DNA of 64,000 bases, taken from assembly GCA_020631735.1 (NCBI GenBank), contig CM036159.1, positions 16,469,511-16,533,510 of the forward strand, read 5' to 3'. The DNA comes from Saccharum officinarum. Lineage: Eukaryota > Streptophyta > Magnoliopsida > Poales > Poaceae. Below the pieces are notes generated by a model that worked only from the letters and a program-made list of their open reading frames with translations, had not been told where the DNA came from and searched no databases. Shown in pieces: positions 58,700 through 64,000 of this stretch (within the stretch, counting starts at the first letter, position 1; each line of letters begins with the position of its first letter). A program made the position numbers and the translations under genes.

Positions 58700-61600
58700 A
58701 ATATGCTTATGTAAATAGTCGATTTCCAAATAAAATAAGAGAAGCTCTCATTATCTCTGAATTTACTTTGTCTCCAAAAAGTGAAACCCGACTCAACCAG
58801 CGGTCCGAGCTGGGCCTCACTCGAGGGCTAACAGGGGGAACCCCTCCCACTAGCAAGTGTCAAAAAAAATTACCACAGCCAGGTAATCGATTCTTTCTTG
58901 GTGTAGAGGGAAGGACTAGCCGGATTGCGAAAAGCCCACACCTCAGCGGTTATGGTACATTCGTCCACCAACCTGAACCCAAAGAAACCAGATCGCACTC
59001 CAAAAAAACATTCATAAACCAACACAGCGTAAAAAGCTAGTAAACACTTACTAAAACAAAAGGCATGTCAAAACAAAAAGACTTATGCAAGAAGGCCTCA
59101 AAGGCCCATACCTTGCCCAGAATATAAAGTCTTTACATGGGCACCACAGCCTGACATGTTATTCACAGGTCAACAGGAGGAGGAACAACATCTTCTTCAA
59201 ACCTGGCCACTAGGATCGCTGCAGGTGCCTAGGCCTCTGCGTCGGTGGTGTCCAAACACCTTGTCAGGAGCATCAAGATAACCATCGCAGAGCTACTAGA
59301 TTAACCTCATAATGAGACCTGCAGACGGTGAACACGCGATGGACACCGAAATGCAACGCATCCCTCACAAGGTCTCGGACCTGCCCAAAGGCAAGCGAGA
59401 GGCGTTCATGCATCGAGACCTCCTAGGTTCCGGCAAGGACTACCCCCAAGGCATCGCACAACAATCCAGCAGTGACACGCAGCTCAGAATGCTCGTAGTT
59501 CGCTACCGCCAGGGTACCTTATACCGACGACAGCTCCGTCTCGAGCTCACCAACCCTGGCCCTTAGCCCTAGGCAAGGGGAGAGAAGTAAGAAGCAATCA
59601 CGAGAAAGCCATGATATCCAAGCAAGAACAACCCCACTCACCTGTGACCTCTGTGGACCGAACGCGGAGTTGGTTGACCGCCCAAGTCGCCACCGACTTG
59701 AATGGGTGCAATCTATGGTTCTCAGCAACAAGTTGGGTGGCGCTCCGCACGGTCATCTTCCATCACTCAAGCATGGCATCCCATTCACGGTGGATCATGC
59801 GACACTATTGGAATAACAGGTCCCGGTCAGCAAGAGTGCGCCAGTACTCTCGGCGAACGGAGACGAGACCAGATCAGAGTGCCCCATTTTCTACCAACAA
59901 CACCTCGTGATCGGTCGACACTTCTTGAGCCACTTCGGTAGCCTGACGATCACTCTCGGAGGAAGCCATCGTGGCCTTTGCCTCTCCTTCAGCACGGGCG
60001 ACGGCCTCCTAAAGCTAGGCATGGAGCTCTGTCGTCTCTCCCTCAAGGGTGGTCAGCTGCTGCTGAGTGGCGCTCAATTGCGATTCAATCATAGCGGTCC
60101 GCTGAGTCTCTTCAGCCAGCTGCGCCCACGCCTCCTGGCCTTGGCGAATGAAGTCGGACTTCGCTCGGCTGTACGCAAGGAGTGACTGCATGAAAGAATC
60201 GCATCAGAAACATACTGCACATGTCGGGCAGAAGCAGAAAAGTCAAAAAGCACCACCAACCAACCTGACCCGACGCCTGCATCTGGTTCCACTGCCTCTG
60301 CTCCTCGACATCATCCAAAACAAAGGAGAGCAGTAGCCCGAGCAGTCCCTGACGCGGCTCGTCTTAACAGCGGGCCTCGGGTTCTGTCCTCACCAAGGAC
60401 AGGAGACAGGAAGGGGTTGCCGCTCCACTTCTGATGAGGTCAAAGCCTCAGCGGGACAGGACGACGTCCCCAGCGGTTCGAAAACCTTGTCGGCTTTGTC
60501 GTGCATCCTTAGCATGGGCTGCTCACCGTCAGCAGGTGGCTCCATGTCGTCTCTCGATCCGGTGTCACCAGCCGCACCGGCCGCACATATTGCGGTTGTG
60601 GCAGCCGGTGGCACCTCCCAAGGGGTGGTTGCGTCATCATCTAGAACGATGACCTCAATGGCAGGGTTGGAACCACCCGGCTGTACCGCCCCCTCTGGAG
60701 CAATCGCGCCGGGCGCCATGACTGGAGGGGATGGACCGAGAAGAGGCTAACCAGTGGAGGTGGCGCAAGGTCTGACCCCAGAAGGGCTTTGGACCTGGCA
60801 TTTTAGCCTCTCCCACGGTACAAGCGATGGGGTGCAAAAGCCCGTCCCACTGCGTAAAACCAAGCATTAGCGTGATGCACATCCAACTACCAGCGTTCGA
60901 AGGAGGAAAGCATGAACATACCTCGACGCCTTTGGACGCCCATGCTTCCAAGAAGCCTTGGAGGACTGAGCTCCTCCCTCCAAAGCGCAAGGAGTTCACC
61001 CTACCCCCACGGTACTAGAGTCTGCCCCAGTCGCCACAGGGATGGACCCCACTGCCATCATGACGGCGTCGGAATCCGTCCTCTCCGCCGGGATGGTGGA
61101 ACCAGCCAACGCTGCGGCCTGGAAAGGACCCTCCTCTACAGCAATGACAAGAGGCGCCTCCCTTCCCACGGTACCAAGATTCACCTCCACTACTGCAGAG
61201 ATGGTCATCTCTAGCACTCGGAGGCTCACCCCCGACGCTGTGGCCTCAACACCTTCCCTGGCAGCCTCGGAGGTAACTACCTCCGATGAAAGGGGAGGCA
61301 GAGACGGAGGAACAATCAGCCGACGGGGACCAAGCCCACTTGATTCTGCCCTAGAGTGGCAGGAACCACTCAGGGACCCATGACTTCGGGATGGGGAGGC
61401 ACCCCAAGGTCCGAATCACCGGACCCATGAGGCACCGCCTAAGTGGAGGAAGATGGCCCCCCTCAACGCATTGGTCATGTCCTCCAGCACGGACTATCCA
61501 CGAACTGCCATCATCATCATCCCCCCAGTCTGTTTCCTCCTCGGTGGACTCTTCTTCCTCCTTCCCAGCGGCCCATTGCTTCTTCCGCCACATTTCACGT

Positions 61601-63410
61601 TCCTCATGCTTTGCGGGCCCTGGCAACGCTGTCTAGAAGTCACTTTTGTTTGTGACCCCATTCTACTTTAGCTCGGGCCTGATTCTGCTATTGAATCGCC
61701 AGGTCCGGGAGTGGGGGATCCAGCACACGCACCATACAAAGCTTCCCCTGCTCGAATATCGCACAGTGAGGCATATGGCAAAAATCAAAGGAAACTACGA
61801 AATCGCAAAGAAAGAATGCCTTACGAAATCAACGGCTTTATGGTCAGGACGCATATGGGGATGGATGCCGAGCTCGGTGTCCATGATCGTGATCCCCAAT
61901 GCGGACTTGACGCGCTTCTTGACCTCGGCACGATCGAGAGGTGCCGCCACAAGCACCGTCCCCTCTAGGGATGCCCCCGGCACCATGTCGAAAAGGCGTC
62001 GCTCTCGGCGCATCAGGGGCAAGACCCTCCGCGCATGATAGGCGGCGATAACTCTAGTGCCCGTCATGCCGGCATTTACCAGGCGCCGCATGGCCTAGAG
62101 TAGATTGGATCCTCTTCATCTCCGGCTGCGGGGGGCATACATCCATTTCTCGAGCACGTCCTTGTACCAGCGGCCCGTGAAATTGGGAAGGGGCGTGTCA
62201 TCGTGATTTCTGAAGTAAAACCACTTTTGCTACCACCCCTTGTTGGAAGAAACCCCCTTCATGGGGATGTACTCATCGGATCGGGAATAACAGAGCTGGA
62301 GCGCACAGCTACCGATATACACCGGCGATGAACCTCCCTTCTTCAAGGATTTGAGGAAGACAGACCCGAAAAAGTAGTACTTTCATAAGATGTGGTTAGG
62401 CTCAATGTCCAAATAACCCTAGCACAAAGCAACAAAGGCGGCAGCTTGCTGAATCGAGTTCGGATTCAGGTTCTGCAGCTCGAGCTCGCAGTGGTGAAGG
62501 ATCCAGCGGATGAATTTATCCGCCAGTGTCCCGAATCCACGCTTGTGAAATCGAACGAAACTAACCACATACCCAGAAGGGCAGGCCGGTTCCCGCTCAT
62601 CACCGGGAATAATCCACTCCAGCCGATTCGGGTCGACGTTGGGGGTGGAGGAAGCCCTCCTCCACTAGCTTCTAGGCGTCCTTAGGAATGAAAGAGGAAA
62701 CCGATCATGGCTCCATTGGAGAAGGCTGGGAGGCGCTTTGGTGGCGGCGGCAGCGATGAGAAGAAAGGGCAGAGGAGACGACTGTGCAAGGAAAAGAGGA
62801 GGGTTCCAGATTGCAAAGAGGGTGACGCAAGGTAGATGGGGCACCACGCCAACGCTATTAACCTCCCTTTGACAATCAGGGACCCACCACCACCGTGAAA
62901 ACCTCAGAAGCCAAGCCACATCATCACACTACTCCCATCCACTGCACTCAATTACCTCTGACAAAAACCACCACTGCACGCTTTCACCTTCCTTTCCACA
63001 CAACTGATCACCAGCGCGTCCGTGGGCTGACCATGGGCCGCGGTAAAAGGAAAAACACCTTTTACCAAGACTCACCTAGAAAGGCCTTCTTTGGGCCCAA
63101 AAGAATACACAAAAATTGTACCAAGAGCCGGCGGGCGGTGATTGGGACGACCCACATACTTCAAGCCAAGTTTCAGAGGCCCGTGGAGGAAATCGAAGGA
63201 CTTGGTGTGAAGAACCATTGCAAAGAGAAGAGGCTTGGGGGTGGATCCCACTGTGACTAGCCAACCGCTGGTTAAGGACACCCGTTCTCTGCAGCATTCC
63301 AACTTTCATATAGCAAGGGCTCGGGAGCTGACCCCACCTTGTCAGCCTAACGAACGACCAAAGTTGCCCACAACTCTATGATCACGCGCTTGAATCTCAG
63401 TCCTTGAAGG
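58700..63410 (-). mobile_element. right part of the Tat-like gypsy element with antisense ORF remnants
   Basis: Tat-lineage gypsy elements carry an extra antisense gene between pol and the 3' LTR. Here the minus strand has pieces of such a gene at 59.5-62.7 kb (see the separate entry), including acidic and charged segments such as KHEEREMWRKKQWAAGKEEE (about 61545-61605). The rest is noncoding leader and spacer. No intact 3' LTR was recognised before the LTR starting at 63411. Confidence 0.55.
61795..62690 (-). pseudogene. antisense ORF, 'putative gypsy type transposon' domain
   Basis: The minus strand shows EEGFLHPQRRP, a frame change, WIIPGDERE, SGYVVSFVRFHKRGFGTLAD, FIRWILHHCELELQNLNPNS and QQAAAFVALC. 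After stops come LVNAGMTGTRVIAAYHARRV and ASLEGTVLVAAPL. This matches the Transposase_28 / putative gypsy-type transposon family (PF04195) found in grass Tat elements. Several in-frame stops (for example after AFVALC) and at least one frameshift make it non-functional. Its function in intact elements is unknown. Confidence 0.7.
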
Positions 63411-64000
63411 TGTAACAGAACCGACCAAATTATAAGAGCACAAGTACGAAAACAAGCACCGAAGCGCTCAAATTTTCAAACTTGAGCCCATATAATCCCG
63501 GTAGTCAATCGAAATCACGAAGGATTTCAAACCAAACTGCTTACAACCAGGATCGCATCATTCAACATACAACATCATACGATACATTTCGCAAGAAGTC
63601 CAGAAATAAGTTTACACCACGGAGTAGCAAATATTACAAACCAAGTTTGAAAGTAGCGGAAGCATAACACACACATTAGTTAATTAAATACTGCCAGTCT
63701 GGATGATCGACATCTCGCAAAAGCATGAGGAAAGTACATAAAGATGATCACGCCCAAGTGATCTAGTCATCATCACCCGCAGGGTGGAGACACGTCTTGC
63801 AGAAGCCCTGATAAAGCATGTCATCTGCAACAGGAGGGAATAAACCCTGAGTACTGGAATGTACTCAGCTAGACTTACCCGTCGAAAACCAGAAATAAAG
63901 TGACACCAAGGATTATGCAAGGCTTACACAAGAGGCTAGCTGACATAACATTTTGCATAAAGGCATAAGTAATTGAAACTCTTATAACCTGTACTAGCAG
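63411..64000 (-). repeat. long gypsy-type LTR, third copy (runs off the right edge)
   Basis: It starts TGTAACAGAACCGACCAAAT, matching the inner end of LTR copy 1 (tgtaacagaaccgcccaat at 1489). It continues with the shared blocks cccatataatcccggtag, ggatttcaaaccaa, gtactcagctagacttaccc and gtgacaccaagg. Same orientation as copy 1. Left flank is gaagg; the other end lies outside the window. Confidence 0.82.

Noticed and set aside
60089..61655. Multiple plus-strand open frames in 60-61.7 kb.
   Set aside because: They lie opposite the antisense ORF region of the Tat-like element and show no domain of their own.

Overview
The window looks like nuclear DNA of a grass, most likely a panicoid such as a sorghum, Miscanthus or sugarcane relative. 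The evidence is intron-rich plant genes with GT-AG splice sites, dense Stowaway/Tourist-type MITEs, Copia and Ty3/gypsy LTR elements with 3.9-4.1 kb LTRs, an RTE-type LINE, and a Helitron with the grass-type CTAG 3' end. The species call is inference.

The backbone is a direct duplication of one gene, a plant TauE/SafE-family membrane protein. Copy 2 (44032-49144, 12 exons) reads as an intact protein of about 478 residues. Copy 1 (6690-18385) keeps all 12 exons and closely similar introns but is broken. It has two 7-bp insertions in exon 3 and a 1-bp insertion in exon 7. Its introns and promoter also hold a 4.8 kb Copia element, an RTE LINE, two Stowaway MITEs and a hAT-like element, all absent from copy 2. 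Copy 2 therefore gives an empty-site reference for every insertion. Just past the copy 1 stop codon lies a terminal exon resembling an EPFL1/2/3-type secreted cysteine-rich peptide.

Layout. 1-5368: gypsy-type long-LTR material in minus orientation. 5369-18385: TauE copy 1 and its insertions. 18435-18629: EPFL-like fragment. 18.7-23.6 kb: intergenic DNA with MITE debris. 23648-26645: a Helitron carrying two exons of a PILS auxin-carrier-like gene plus an L1 LINE tail. 26.9-31.2 kb: a run of related MITEs. 30.6-32.2 kb: a direct duplication, the second copy running into a glutaredoxin pseudogene. 33.4-34.3 kb: a duplicated ~0.4 kb repeat. 34691-36255: a Mutator-like element with ~120-bp terminal inverted repeats enclosing a broken ELIP gene (Pack-MULE-like). 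38318-42696: a hAT-type element with 8-bp target duplications, itself split by a second copy of the long LTR. 44032-49144: TauE copy 2. 49255-49514: five short hairpins whose stems change in a compensating way. 51.5-64 kb: LINE tail, tandem repeats, and a decayed Tat-like gypsy element (LTR promoter, gag-like start, integrase tail, antisense ORF) split by a 4.1 kb solo LTR with a perfect 5-bp target duplication; a third copy of the first LTR family runs off the right edge.

Only TauE copy 2 looks like a functional host gene. Everything else recognisable is a pseudogene, a captured fragment or a mobile element. Exon boundaries and family calls come from reading the sequence by eye; no database search or alignment program was run.
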